Assembly: GCA_023426625.1 (NCBI GenBank)
Contig: JAFAAJ010000041.1
Coordinates: 1 to 14,584 of the forward strand
Reading direction: 5' to 3'
Origin: Bacteroidota bacterium
GTDB taxonomy: Bacteria > Bacteroidota > Bacteroidia > Flavobacteriales > Weeksellaceae
Length of the DNA stretch: 14,584 bases
A program made the translations under genes and the position numbers. A model generated the notes under the pieces. That model was not told the DNA's origin, ran no database searches, and was given only the letters and a program-made list of their open reading frames with translations. Positions within the stretch are counted from its first letter, which is position 1, and every line of letters starts with the position of its first letter. Shown one piece after another: positions 14,493 to 14,584 of this stretch.

Positions 14493-14584
14493 TTAGTTTT
14501 TGCTTTTTTCATGATACAATTTAGTATACAACTTATTTAATTCTGACATTTTTTCTATTCCTATGCCATTTACTTCTAAAGCAT
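14493..14584 (-). CDS. Unknown protein, C-terminal fragment entering from the right edge
   Basis: On the minus strand a frame runs from the right edge to TAA (14493-14495), giving a C-terminal 29 residues: ALEVNGIGIEKMSELNKLY followed by TKLYHEKSKN. Composition and the amphipathic helix pattern look like real protein. Too little is present to assign a family. It converges on the helicase gene and would be the next gene of the island, or the first beyond it. Confidence 0.45.
   Translation of the reverse strand, partial: ALEVNGIGIEKMSELNKLYTKLYHEKSKN

Noticed and set aside
1..14584. CRISPR array, insertion sequence, rRNA or complete tRNA
   Set aside because: No regularly spaced repeats, no transposase with flanking inverted repeats, no rRNA-like stretch and no complete cloverleaf sequence were found. 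The only tRNA-like piece is the 13-base end at 6359-6371.

Overview
The window looks like chromosome of a Bacteroidota, most likely a flavobacterium close to Chryseobacterium. It is AT-rich. Lipoprotein and secretion signals are of Bacteroidota type (SHA|Q, SVSC). Shine-Dalgarno sequences are largely absent. Promoter-like TAnnTTTG elements precede several genes. The genus is inference; no rRNA or complete tRNA is present to fix it.

Layout. (1) 1-2048 holds a housekeeping-type outer-membrane beta-barrel protein of the Omp85/BamA kind with a POTRA-like region, on the minus strand. (2) 2112-4447 is an AT-richer accessory patch. It contains an open frame without a usable start (2112-2402), a DUF4041 coiled-coil protein with a C-terminal GIY-YIG (T5orf172-type) nuclease domain, and a small lipoprotein of an uncharacterised family. 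(3) 4536-6281 is a compact regulatory pair: a Crp/Fnr-family regulator followed by an aldo/keto reductase and a terminator. Both genes carry the same 16-bp palindrome, TTTRYCAAATGRCAAA, at an identical distance from a -7-like element. This suggests autoregulation plus control of the reductase. (4) From about 6322 to beyond the right edge lies an integrated mobile island. It contains a possible tRNA-end attachment site with an orphan minus-strand terminator, a tyrosine integrase, an unknown 331-aa protein, an excisionase-like HTH protein and a replication-initiator-like protein. Its cargo is an OLD-family ATPase/TOPRIM nuclease followed one nucleotide later by a UvrD-like helicase.

How the parts work together. 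The OLD nuclease and UvrD-like helicase pair has the architecture of the Gabija anti-phage system (GajA/GajB, class 2 OLD). Both proteins are longer than the founding pair, so this is best called Gabija-like. The int, unknown, xis and rep genes resemble the core of a small integrative element or phage satellite that replicates after excision. No relaxase, capsid or conjugation gene is visible in the part seen. The right end of the island is not in the window, and another gene enters from the right edge on the minus strand (14493-14584).

The strongest leads for new biology are the nuclease-helicase cargo on its minimal element, the unknown integrase-linked 331-aa gene, the shared palindrome of the Crp/Fnr-reductase pair, and the 10-bp-phased CGGAA half-sites upstream of the excisionase-like gene.
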